A stretch of 17,753 nt of DNA. Source: an uncultured Mollicutes bacterium (GTDB lineage Bacteria; Bacillota_I; Bacilli_A; RFN20; CAG-826). The stretch lies in assembly GCA_900542595.1 (NCBI GenBank), contig UQOB01000021.1:1-17753 (forward strand), in the 5' to 3' direction. Under the pieces are notes generated by a model. The model was not told where the DNA came from and ran no database searches. It saw only the letters and a list, made by a program, of their open reading frames with translations. Shown here in pieces: positions 1-8,114 of the stretch (position 1 is its first letter; each line of letters begins with the position of its first letter). The translations under genes were made by a program, and so were the position numbers.

Positions 1-1208
1 CGATTGTAGGGGCTACCTAAGGCAATATAAATTAATGGTCCCCTAAACAAATTATTATTATTAAGATTAGCGGTATAGCCGTCCCCGGTCGGCAAAGTGA
101 CGTAAGGATAAGCTAAGTTCTGCATGTTTAAGGTATATCCATTTCCGTAATAATTCTTCTTTAAATGGATCCCTGCGATAACGTCGGTACTGACCGGGCT
201 AAGACCCGGATTATCTTTGACGTAATTGTTCCATTTATCGAGGAAGGTAGTGTCATAGGTCGATTTAAACCGATAGACTTCATTTGCAAAGTTATAAGTG
301 GGGTTACCGTCACCATCTTTCCCGGTAACATTCCCAAATAATTCAGTATTTTCACTGATTTTCGTTCCGTCAGGCTTATACGTATTAACATAACTTTCAA
401 GGTTCACTCTTTGAACAACATTCTCACCATTCGAACTGAGGTTCGTCGCTAAAAGTAAGTCATTATAGTTATAGACATTGACCCCATCGATGATTTCAAA
501 GTGGAGTTCTCCGGCTTGGGCTTGGCTCCCCGCGTAGGGACTCTTAAACGAGACATAACCTTCTCCAAACCCTTCAAAGATAATGACATGGTCTTGAAGT
601 GATACCGAGACATTATCGGAATGGGTGACAATTAAATCGTTTTCACTCGTAAAACCAGTTCCGACAAAGCTTAAAGAGAAGTTTAAATGGCTCTTAACTT
701 TGGTGTAACTATCTAACGCAACATTCGAGTAACTTAAATCATAATACCCGGCATAGAAGGTGTCAGTTAAGTTTGATCCACTTAAGCCGTTATCGATGTT
801 AAGGATGATGGCCCCGTCATCCCCGGCGATAATCGCTCTAAAGGACCTGGCGATATTGCCTTTTTCGTTGCTACAGGTGACGGTGCATTGCCCATCCTTT
901 AATAGCTTTAAGTAATAGTTATCGCCTGTTTCCTCAATCGTGGCTACTTGCCCGTAATCGGGTAAATCGGATACTTTCCATATCAGTTCATTACCGGGGG
1001 CTAAAGGATAATCTTTGTTATAGATCGGCTCCGCGTTTAAAGCGACTTTTTCGTCTCGAAGTGAGAAACCGGTGTTATTGCTATAACTCCAGTTAATGCC
1101 GGTGATATCTTGTTCAACATTACGAATGACAAAGGTTGATGTAACAAACGCGAGAATCGCAACGACAAAGGGAATGATTAAAAGAAATAAGAGACTCTTT
1201 TTACGCAT
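1..1208 (-). CDS. large membrane-anchored surface protein with Ig-like and beta-helix-like segments (partial, C-terminus off the left edge)
   Basis: An open frame of 402 codons with no stop reads leftward from an ATG at 1208 to the window edge. The start is set by a strong GGAGGTGA at 1214-1221, five bases upstream, and overlaps the last 8 bases of the ABC membrane gene, so translation is probably coupled. Residues 1-28 are a positively charged start (MRKK) plus one hydrophobic segment, giving a signal anchor. Residues about 54-127 look like a bacterial Ig-like fold (Trp77, then a Gly-Gln-Cys-Thr-Val-Thr-Cys stretch with Cys108 and Cys112). The visible C-terminal part (around residues 340-402) has Gly/Asn-rich beta-strand text of the kind seen in beta-helices, including YGNGYTLNM. 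I do not recognise a named family. It is likely extracellular, and its place next to the exporter suggests a surface substrate or partner. Surface location is fairly sure; function is unknown. Confidence 0.8.
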   Translation of the reverse strand, partial: MRKKSLLFLLIIPFVVAILAFVTSTFVIRNVEQDITGINWSYSNNTGFSLRDEKVALNAEPIYNKDYPLAPGNELIWKVSDLPDYGQVATIEETGDNYYLKLLKDGQCTVTCSNEKGNIARSFRAIIAGDDGAIILNIDNGLSGSNLTDTFYAGYYDLSYSNVALDSYTKVKSHLNFSLSFVGTGFTSENDLIVTHSDNVSVSLQDHVIIFEGFGEGYVSFKSPYAGSQAQAGELHFEIIDGVNVYNYNDLLLATNLSSNGENVVQRVNLESYVNTYKPDGTKISENTELFGNVTGKDGDGNPTYNFANEVYRFKSTYDTTFLDKWNNYVKDNPGLSPVSTDVIAGIHLKKNYYGNGYTLNMQNLAYPYVTLPTGDGYTANLNNNNLFRGPLIYIALGSPYN

Positions 1209-2829
1209 AATCTTCACCTCCGTCATAGCTTAATAGTAAGAGTGAGAACTTCTTCTTCATCATGATGATAAAAGGAATGAGGAGAAGAATCTCAAGCACA
1301 AGAATCAAACCATAGAAGAAAGCGTCGCTCGCTAAAGAATTAGGGAATTTGATAAAGACAGTTGAGAGAGCGGCGACTAAAACAAAACCTAAAGGTGCCA
1401 CAAAATCCACGATTATCGTCAGTAAATCCCCGTTTTTTTGTTTTTTAAGTGAAGAATAGAGGGACATGAAATTAAGTAACGCTATCATTAAAGTGCCATT
1501 AAAGAGTAAGAAGATAAAAGCGACCCAGCTGATTTGAAGAGTGCTGACTAAAACAATATCGGTTAAAAGGAAGGAGATGCTTGATAAAGTGAAGGGGACC
1601 ATGAACTTAATCAAGAGTTGCTTATCGAATTTAACCGGGATGGTTTTAATTAATTTAATAGTGTTCCGCTCATTGTTTAACGATAAGACCGCACCATTGA
1701 TGACCGCTAAGAATAAGAAAATCATTGAAGCATCAATAGTGGAATATATAGCAGGGAACAAAGACCTAATGTAATTAAGGTTCCCACTATGGAAGATGAC
1801 ATTTAAAGCGGATACCACGAGATAAATTAAGAAAGGTTGCAAGGCGATTAAGGTGGAATAAGAGAAGACACTATCCTCGTTCTTGGATGTGATTAACGTG
1901 AATTCTTTTCTTATTAAGGCTTTATTGACGGAAGTGATATAAAGCTGATTAGCGAGGAAGGTTCTTCTTTGTTTCTTTTCCGGTAAGGTGTGCTTTAGGG
2001 TGTGAGCGTAATAGAACATAAAGGGGAAGAGGCCGACTAAGAAAGAACCACAGATAACAAGTAAGAGTAATAACGTCTGCATCGCGAACGAATGGTAAGT
2101 GGCTATTTGGAGGATGTTATAAACCGGCCAAAGATAAGTTGATAAGTTCGTGATGATATTGATGTTATTAGTGTTAAAGAGATTATCTAAGGATGCGTTT
2201 TGAACTAAAGAAACAAAGAGATTAAGCAAGAGGGAATACGCATAAGCGAGAAGGTAGCCCCCGATTAAAGCGATGACTAAAAGGATGATCTTTCGTCCTT
2301 TAAAGAACTTGGTGATTTCGTGGTAAGGGATAGCTAAAAGGAAACTAAACATTAACGCTACAAAGGATAAGACAAAAGGCGTGAAGAAGAGGGTTAAGTA
2401 GAAGAGGAACCCCGCTCCATATTTAAGGCCGTAGATTAAAGTGATGGGGAAGATAGTCAGTAAGGTAAAAGCGAAACTTTGGAGATAAATATACATCGCT
2501 TTAGCAACTAAGACATCGGTATCTTTAATAGGTCTAGATAAGAAAATTAATCTTTCTTGTTCATTCTTAAAATACGTCTTTTCAATAGCGGGCACTAAAA
2601 ATACCACATTTAAAAGAAAGAGTATCGCGTCAATCAAAATCACAAACGGATAATTAAAACCGGTGAAGATATTGGCTTTATCGTAGAGAGATATATAAAT
2701 ATAGCACTCTAAGGCAACGATAATAGTGGCTGAAATTACAACCGAAATAATCATCAACGCTTTTTTAAGGGGTGTCTTATTAAAGAAAGCGTGATTCCTG
2801 ATTTGAGTTAACAATAAACTCGTTACCAT
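1201..2829 (-). CDS. ABC-2 type exporter membrane subunit
   Basis: A 542-residue polytopic membrane protein with roughly 12 hydrophobic segments in two blocks. These lie at about residues 24-50, 60-80, 112-170, 178-210 and 248-275, then 325-350, 365-385, 415-460 and 475-525, separated by a charged cytosolic loop around 280-320. This size and layout resembles the putative ABC exporter membrane proteins of Firmicutes, which are longer than the usual 250-400 residue ABC-2 permease. It lacks MacB/FtsX-type periplasmic domains. The ATG at 2829 overlaps the stop of the ATPase gene by 7 bases and has a GAGG ten bases upstream, so the two subunits are made together. With the ATPase it should form a transporter in the cytoplasmic membrane; the substrate is not visible from sequence. 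Neighbouring large surface proteins on both sides make export of or resistance to a cell-surface compound possible, but that is inference. Confidence 0.85.
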   Translation of the reverse strand: MVTSLLLTQIRNHAFFNKTPLKKALMIISVVISATIIVALECYIYISLYDKANIFTGFNYPFVILIDAILFLLNVVFLVPAIEKTYFKNEQERLIFLSRPIKDTDVLVAKAMYIYLQSFAFTLLTIFPITLIYGLKYGAGFLFYLTLFFTPFVLSFVALMFSFLLAIPYHEITKFFKGRKIILLVIALIGGYLLAYAYSLLLNLFVSLVQNASLDNLFNTNNINIITNLSTYLWPVYNILQIATYHSFAMQTLLLLLVICGSFLVGLFPFMFYYAHTLKHTLPEKKQRRTFLANQLYITSVNKALIRKEFTLITSKNEDSVFSYSTLIALQPFLIYLVVSALNVIFHSGNLNYIRSLFPAIYSTIDASMIFLFLAVINGAVLSLNNERNTIKLIKTIPVKFDKQLLIKFMVPFTLSSISFLLTDIVLVSTLQISWVAFIFLLFNGTLMIALLNFMSLYSSLKKQKNGDLLTIIVDFVAPLGFVLVAALSTVFIKFPNSLASDAFFYGLILVLEILLLIPFIIMMKKKFSLLLLSYDGGEDYA

Positions 2830-3578
2830 TCGTTTTTAGCCTCGCAGTGGGTGAAGAAGTAGGGGGCCAATTCATACCTATCCCTTTGGTTATTCTTTAA
2901 GTCAAAGATTTTGATTATTTTACCTTTGTTGATGATGGCGACCCGATCGCATAACTTGGATACTAAATCGATGTTATGGCTCGCGACAAAGCAGGTATTG
3001 CCGTGGTCGACGTACTCTCTCATCATTTTCGTCAACTCATTAGCGGTAAAAGGATCCAACCCGACTGTCGGCTCATCTAAGACCCAGAGCTTTGGGTTAT
3101 TCAAGAGGGACGCTATTAAGCAGATTTTTTGCTGCATACCATGGCTATATTCCTTAATCGGCCTGTTTAAGTCTTCATTACTGAGTTCTAAGCGTTTGGA
3201 AAGATATTCAAAGTTACTTAAGAAGACGTTGGTTTTCATTTTATAGATGGAGGCGATAAATTCTAAGTACCGGTAACCATTCATCTCGTCATAAGTGATG
3301 GGTTCACTGGAGGTATAACCTAGGATTTGTTTAACCTTGATTGGGTCTTTTTTAATATCGAAACCATCGATGGTGATGGTCCCTTTTTCAAAGGGCCTCA
3401 CCCCAATCATACATTCGATAGTGGTTGATTTACCCGCTCCATTACGGCCGATGAAACCAAAGAGTTCACCTTTATAGACAGTGAGCGATAAATCGTTAAT
3501 CACTTGTTTATTTGGATAATTCTTCGTGAGATTATCGATGATGATCATTGGTTCTTGTTCGGTGTTAATAGTATCCAT
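2823..3578 (-). CDS. ABC transporter ATP-binding protein
   Basis: A 251-residue ATPase of usual length for a single nucleotide-binding domain. Walker A is GRNGAGKST (44-52), the signature is YSHGMQQK (144-151, in place of LSGGQ), Walker B is LWVLDEP (164-170) followed by the D-loop VGLD, and the switch His is His201 in ASHN. The Q-loop region reads GYTSSEP (88-94), with no Gln where most families have one. That matches exporter ATPases of the YhaQ/EcsA-like kind, which often show variation here. The start at 3578 has GAGG 8 bases upstream; an internal Met11 is a possible alternative. The gene follows the 900-residue surface-protein gene by 10 bases and overlaps its membrane partner by 7. It drives transport by ATP hydrolysis on the cytoplasmic face. 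The family call is secure; the substrate is not known. Confidence 0.95.
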   Translation of the reverse strand: MDTINTEQEPMIIIDNLTKNYPNKQVINDLSLTVYKGELFGFIGRNGAGKSTTIECMIGVRPFEKGTITIDGFDIKKDPIKVKQILGYTSSEPITYDEMNGYRYLEFIASIYKMKTNVFLSNFEYLSKRLELSNEDLNRPIKEYSHGMQQKICLIASLLNNPKLWVLDEPTVGLDPFTANELTKMMREYVDHGNTCFVASHNIDLVSKLCDRVAIINKGKIIKIFDLKNNQRDRYELAPYFFTHCEAKNEW

Positions 3579-3588
3579 AGTGATAACC

Positions 3589-6291
3589 TCATTTAAAATA
3601 ATTACAGGGTTTCGGTAAGCTACCCTTTAATATCCATGATATATTAGGTACCCGTGTATATGTGACTTTCCCGTTTTCCATTTTGGCATCTTTGATTGGT
3701 TGATTTAACACTGCATCATCTAGTTTAAAGGTCATCTCATTAACGCTTATATAGTCAGAGAAGCTCACACCCGTAAAGAATCCTATTTTAGCTTTTCTTC
3801 CTGCACCATATCCCCATACTTTAGTCATTGAAGTGCTAGTTTCTTTACTATTTTCACCTATATTACTTTTTAAATACACACCTTGGTAAAGCATATATTG
3901 TTGATTACTAACATTAATCGTATCATTTGTTTCGCTATAAACGGCTTGTAAAAATTTGCCCGTTAACGGGTCACTATCTGTTTGATTTGTAGCGAGATAA
4001 TAGTTTGTGCTATATAGATGGTTTGTTTCGGTATTACTATAAACATCATCGAAGATAAAAGCGTATTTTGTGCCATTAATGTCATTAACTAATTTATTTA
4101 AACGATCATAAGTTCTCGTTTTACTGAAATTAAAACTAGTTTCTCCGTTCATGGGAGTCACGACATAGTCATTGACGATGAGCGGACTATTGTAATAGCC
4201 GATTATGTTAATTTTAATGAAACCTCTACGAGTGCCAGAGGTAAAACGTGATGGACCAATTTGGTGGACAGAAGCAAAAGCCTGAACATTTAATTGTCGA
4301 ATTAAGCTTTTAAAGCTGTTGGTTTCTGCATCAAAATTGGATACCTTGAAATTACCAGCGAGGGTATATTTATGCATTTCCGGCGTATCCGCATTAATAG
4401 TTTGAATAGTGCCATCAAGTTGGCAGTAAGCTGGATAACCATTATAGAAATTAAAAGCGTTAGTTTGACTATTTCTATCGTCTTTTAAAATTTTTGTGCC
4501 ATAGCTATCGTCTGCGTCGTGCTTGCTAGTGTCTATATATTTGGCAGCTTCAGAGAACGGTTGATAATAGTCAAGGAAATAAAGTCCACCAACAGGCTGA
4601 TACCAATACTTATCTGAATTCCCATTAAAATCATCAGTTTGAGTTTTATTACCTGCACTTAGGGTGACTGTTGCGCCCTTATCAATTATTAAATATGAAC
4701 TAGGAGCGAAAATATAAAGGTTGCTGATTTCTGCTTTGGTTCCGGGATAAAGATGAAAACGATAGTAGGGCGGAACATAAAATGGGCTGCGATTAGTGGT
4801 CATATTACCGGAAATACGGCTAGCATCTGTATATTTAAAATACATGCTGAAACCATTTAATTTAATGTTACCTGACAATAAGTTATAGTTAATTTGCATA
4901 TCTTGTAACATTCTTTTAGAAGAATCGGAACCACCGATATACATATCATCGTTATAGCTAACAAGTCTTTGAATTTCGCCACCATCTTCAGAAGTAAACT
5001 CGAAGAAAGCACCAGAATTTTTATCGCCAATCATAAGGATCTCATACCAAAGACCGGCATGTGATAACAAACTATCACTACCTAGACGGATCCCTAATTT
5101 CGCATTAAATTTAGAACCTTGTTTAAAAATTATATTGCAATCTAAATAAGGAGATTTGAAGAAGCTAAAAGGCTGACCAGCGTAAAAATATTGAGTTGGG
5201 TAACTATCTTCTCTAGCCGCATCTTCAACCGTCATCGTTGCCCACATTTCCGCTCCGCTTTCAAGGACGATGGTGCCGGGTTCTCGACCGGAGTTATCAT
5301 ATTTAGCTGAATCGGTGATAGAACCGAAAACATCCAATTTCCCTCCATTCGCAACAATTAGGTTGTAACCATTTAAATCGAGTTCGACGTAAGCACCATT
5401 GATGATATTTTGTAAATAAGCTTGAGGGAAATTATAGTCACCGCCACTGACACCGACCCTGGCGGCTAATTCGAGCATCGTCCCACTTAAAACAACATCA
5501 TTTTGCAGTTGAAAACGAATAGGGCAATAGTTTGGTGTTACCTGACCTGATGTGCCTGTGTCGCCTATAACGTTGCTACCATAGACTTTGGATTTGTAGG
5601 GCGTCGCTGAAATAGTTTTTGCTTGGCTCTTGCCTTCACTATTGTTATAGGGGTCATAGGGCACGATGTTTTCTTGTGAAAGTGATTCAAGGCCAATTGT
5701 TGTATCGCCAACAGTACCATTATTGGTATTTTTGATTTTTTGGTTGACTAAGGGTTTTGAACTTCCATTCCACTCCATTTTTCCGTTATAACGATCATCT
5801 GCGTTTTCTCGTACAACCCTTGTATACCAGTTATTTTTATAAATATACTTATCCCAAGAAATAAGTTTAACTTTCCTAACGTCGTTTCCGTTATAGTCGG
5901 TTTCTTCGATCGTTTTATCACCGCTAGTGTCAATTTTATCTGATGGGGGATCAACCTCTTTAAAGACATAGGGTTGATTGATTTCCGGATGAGTATTTAA
6001 GAAAACCGGGTTCCCGTCTTGGTCATTAGTAGTGGCTTTCCAGACTTTACCGCTGGAATGTTTGGGGGCATCTAAAATATCGAGAGTGTCACCTTTTTTG
6101 CAGTCGATGTATTTAATACTGCTATTATTTTCGTCTGCAAAATGGACACGATAGGTCTCGTTTTCAGCTGAACCACTATCGGTATTGGAAGAAAAGACTT
6201 CAGGGATAAATTGTACGAAAGCGGCCGCTCCGATGGAAATAGAACCGACAATGGCGAGCGATAATACTAAGAGTTTAGCTTTTTTATTCAT
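3589..6291 (-). CDS. 900-residue secreted beta-rich surface protein
   Basis: I do not recognise a named family. The N-terminus (MNKKAKLLVL then a hydrophobic stretch ending AAAFVQF at 22-28) is a signal peptide or anchor resembling SipW-type leaders. Residues about 47-111 (TYRVHF, a KKGDTLDIL turn, a Trp at 84 and YVF near 108) resemble a single InlB B-repeat-like beta-grasp unit. Residues about 296-356 carry beta-helix-like text with short strands and G/N turns (ELDLNGYNLIV, GGKLDVFGSI, PGTIVLESGAEMW). The rest is rich in Asn, Tyr, Ser, Thr and Gly with no further membrane span, sortase motif or cell-wall repeat. The start has AAGGAGG 9 bases upstream and lies 14 bases after the preceding gene. 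Parts of the gene look more AT-rich than neighbours (15 G+C in 3841-3900 against 25 in 9421-9480), which may mean a different history or rapid surface evolution. It is probably exposed on the cell surface; the role is unknown. Confidence 0.85.
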   Translation of the reverse strand: MNKKAKLLVLSLAIVGSISIGAAAFVQFIPEVFSSNTDSGSAENETYRVHFADENNSSIKYIDCKKGDTLDILDAPKHSSGKVWKATTNDQDGNPVFLNTHPEINQPYVFKEVDPPSDKIDTSGDKTIEETDYNGNDVRKVKLISWDKYIYKNNWYTRVVRENADDRYNGKMEWNGSSKPLVNQKIKNTNNGTVGDTTIGLESLSQENIVPYDPYNNSEGKSQAKTISATPYKSKVYGSNVIGDTGTSGQVTPNYCPIRFQLQNDVVLSGTMLELAARVGVSGGDYNFPQAYLQNIINGAYVELDLNGYNLIVANGGKLDVFGSITDSAKYDNSGREPGTIVLESGAEMWATMTVEDAAREDSYPTQYFYAGQPFSFFKSPYLDCNIIFKQGSKFNAKLGIRLGSDSLLSHAGLWYEILMIGDKNSGAFFEFTSEDGGEIQRLVSYNDDMYIGGSDSSKRMLQDMQINYNLLSGNIKLNGFSMYFKYTDASRISGNMTTNRSPFYVPPYYRFHLYPGTKAEISNLYIFAPSSYLIIDKGATVTLSAGNKTQTDDFNGNSDKYWYQPVGGLYFLDYYQPFSEAAKYIDTSKHDADDSYGTKILKDDRNSQTNAFNFYNGYPAYCQLDGTIQTINADTPEMHKYTLAGNFKVSNFDAETNSFKSLIRQLNVQAFASVHQIGPSRFTSGTRRGFIKINIIGYYNSPLIVNDYVVTPMNGETSFNFSKTRTYDRLNKLVNDINGTKYAFIFDDVYSNTETNHLYSTNYYLATNQTDSDPLTGKFLQAVYSETNDTINVSNQQYMLYQGVYLKSNIGENSKETSTSMTKVWGYGAGRKAKIGFFTGVSFSDYISVNEMTFKLDDAVLNQPIKDAKMENGKVTYTRVPNISWILKGSLPKPCNYFK

Positions 6292-6305
6292 CTTCTATTT
6301 CCTCC

Positions 6306-7004
6306 TTATCTCTTTATAGCGGTCAACTTAACCGCGACCGATGGTTGCTCAGTTTGAATGATATTGGCTTTCGTTCCCCTGAAGTTAAGAGAAACATTAA
6401 AGTCGACGTAACCTGGCCCTGGGGCTGCAGGAACGAAGGGTTCCGCAATCTTTTGGTTAGCGCTATTGACGAAGGGCACCATGTAAGAAATGGTGATAAC
6501 TTGGTTATTAAGAGTGGCTGCAGGGGTAGCTGAATTGGAAGTATAACTATTTCCGTTACTAAAGGTTTTCGTGAAAGAATACGCAGCGGTTAAGTTAACC
6601 CCGGTGATAGCGTCTTTAAAGGTGATGGTCCAATCAACTTGTAACGCATCGAAATTGGCCGGTTTCCAGTTATTATAATTTCCGGCACTAAAATTGATGT
6701 TCTTAAGTTTCGCAGTCGTTCCGCTCGCATAAGTGAATTCGTTCGTGAAGGTCCCATTACTTTGGTCATAAGTTTTCCCAAATACGGCATCATAGATGGA
6801 GAGCCCCTCAAGCTTGGAACTCCCAAAGGTTAAGAAGTTAAGGGAAGAGGTGGTGACAGCTCCTACTTCAATTTGGTTTTGAAGGGGAACATCAACGGGA
6901 TCAGGCATCCCTTGGAAAGCGATTATGAATGACGAAAAACCCACTCCGGTGATCGCCGAAGCCGCCACAGTTAAGAACGTCAAAATAAGGGCTTTCTTTT
7001 TCAT
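6306..7004 (-). CDS. small exported protein with SipW-like leader, possibly TasA/camelysin-like
   Basis: A 232-residue protein with a Lys-rich start (MKKK) and hydrophobic core to about residue 30 (GVGFSSFIIAF), then a mature part rich in Thr, Ser, Asn and Phe with predicted beta strands and no second membrane span. The leader ends in an aromatic (SSF, IAF) rather than a plain AxA site, in the style of leaders cut by SipW-type peptidases. Size and composition fit a TasA/CalY-like fibre or accessory subunit, but no diagnostic core motif is visible, so the family is a guess. The start follows the lipoprotein stop by 3 bases; a GGAG lies inside the end of the lipoprotein gene, about 15 bases upstream, a long spacing that suggests translational coupling. 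It shares the cluster with the other TasA-like protein and the SipW-like peptidase, which could process both. Exported status is likely; function is unknown. Confidence 0.75.
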   Translation of the reverse strand: MKKKALILTFLTVAASAITGVGFSSFIIAFQGMPDPVDVPLQNQIEVGAVTTSSLNFLTFGSSKLEGLSIYDAVFGKTYDQSNGTFTNEFTYASGTTAKLKNINFSAGNYNNWKPANFDALQVDWTITFKDAITGVNLTAAYSFTKTFSNGNSYTSNSATPAATLNNQVITISYMVPFVNSANQKIAEPFVPAAPGPGYVDFNVSLNFRGTKANIIQTEQPSVAVKLTAIKR

Positions 7005-7007
7005 TAA

Positions 7008-8114
7008 TTATTGCGTTATCTCCTCAAAACAGGCATATAAAGTTAGATTTCCGAATACTGGAGTGATATCAGTGAAGTGCCCAGAGTTGGGGGAAGAGGG
7101 TCCATTAGGACTGGTCCACCAACCAATAAAATTATGGCCTTCTTTATAGACTTCTGGTAAGTCATTGATATAAGAACCTTTCTTAACTTCCCGGACCGTT
7201 GAAGTAGCAGTAGTGAAAGATCCACCATTCGGGTCAAAGGTGACAACATATGTTGTTTCATCGTTTTCTAACTGCGCGATTAATTCCCATGTTCCCCCTT
7301 GATAACAGTAAATTCTTAAATTCTGAATGTCGAAATAGAAATCCCCTTCATTCACGGAACCCGCTAAATCTTCGCTTGGGCGACCACTGCCTCTTAACCA
7401 AATGGTTCCCCGGTCCGGCAGCGGAATCGTTAAATATTGGGGTTCTGACCCATCGTCATAGGTGATTTCAATAAAGTAGTTATTCCCTAAGGTATAGCCG
7501 ACGATACTTTGGATACCCCGCCCATTAGTGCCGTCTTCCCCGTTTTGGTAGGGAATGGTGATAATGGTCGGTTCTTTGCCGCCGGTATAGGTGATAGTGA
7601 TGGTGACCATGTTGGTATCTTCATCAACTGAGGTTTGGACTTGGTCAATCCCGACTGTGGGAGCTAAGTTGAAACTTGTTATTTTGCCATCGGTGGTGGT
7701 GATATTAACAGTTGTAACCCCTGTATCAGGATCCGTCGTCGCTTCAATGTTCTCAATCCCAGTGGCGTACGGAATCTCAATCACCTTATCGGGAATTTCT
7801 TCATCGGTAAAACTAAAGGTCACTTCTAAGCCGGTCCCATCTTCTAAGGGGGCCCAGGTGACGTCTTCAATGCCGACCCCGCTCATACCGGTTTCCCCTT
7901 GTTCACCTTTGGGAATGGTGAAAGTGACGGGTTCTAAATCTTCATCGGTGAAATTGATGGTGATGACAGTGTTTCCGTCTTTATCTAAGGTATGGGTGAT
8001 GTTACTGATCATCATCCCTTCATTGCCTTTAAAGATGGAACCGCAGGAGGTAAGAGATGCAGTTCCTGCTAAGGTTAACAAAGATAGACCTAAGAGTTTT
8101 TTCATGTTTTTCAT
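7008..8114 (-). CDS. modular surface lipoprotein with degenerate beta repeats and a C-terminal InlB-type repeat
   Basis: A 368-residue lipoprotein. The leader ends in a lipobox LTSC with the lipidated residue Cys24. Five degenerate units of about 36-46 residues follow, each of the form G-I, a strand, an Asp/Gly turn, a V-T-I-T strand and an I-P end: about 36-81, 82-119, 120-155, 156-200 and 201-236. Two carry short collagen-like Gly-X-Y inserts (GEQGETGMSG at 70-79, GEDGTNGRG at 192-200). Residues 236-284 resemble the GDFYFD...YQGGTWELI module often found after collagen-like repeats. Residues 288-365 form one Listeria-Bacteroides (InlB B) repeat: YVVTFDPNGG, then GYxFxGW-like NFIGWW and LTLYACF. 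The ATG at 8114 is preferred over Met4 because GGAGGA ends 8 bases upstream. It overlaps the stop of the McrC-like gene by 4 bases. The architecture suggests an adhesive or scaffold role on the outer membrane face; the ligand is unknown. Confidence 0.9.
   Translation of the reverse strand: MKNMKKLLGLSLLTLAGTASLTSCGSIFKGNEGMMISNITHTLDKDGNTVITINFTDEDLEPVTFTIPKGEQGETGMSGVGIEDVTWAPLEDGTGLEVTFSFTDEEIPDKVIEIPYATGIENIEATTDPDTGVTTVNITTTDGKITSFNLAPTVGIDQVQTSVDEDTNMVTITITYTGGKEPTIITIPYQNGEDGTNGRGIQSIVGYTLGNNYFIEITYDDGSEPQYLTIPLPDRGTIWLRGSGRPSEDLAGSVNEGDFYFDIQNLRIYCYQGGTWELIAQLENDETTYVVTFDPNGGSFTTATSTVREVKKGSYINDLPEVYKEGHNFIGWWTSPNGPSSPNSGHFTDITPVFGNLTLYACFEEITQ

Noticed and set aside
161..631. Two short minus-strand open frames within the first 650 bases
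   Set aside because: They are out of frame with the long open frame that runs from 1208 to the window edge, lack ribosome sites and have low-complexity basic translations.
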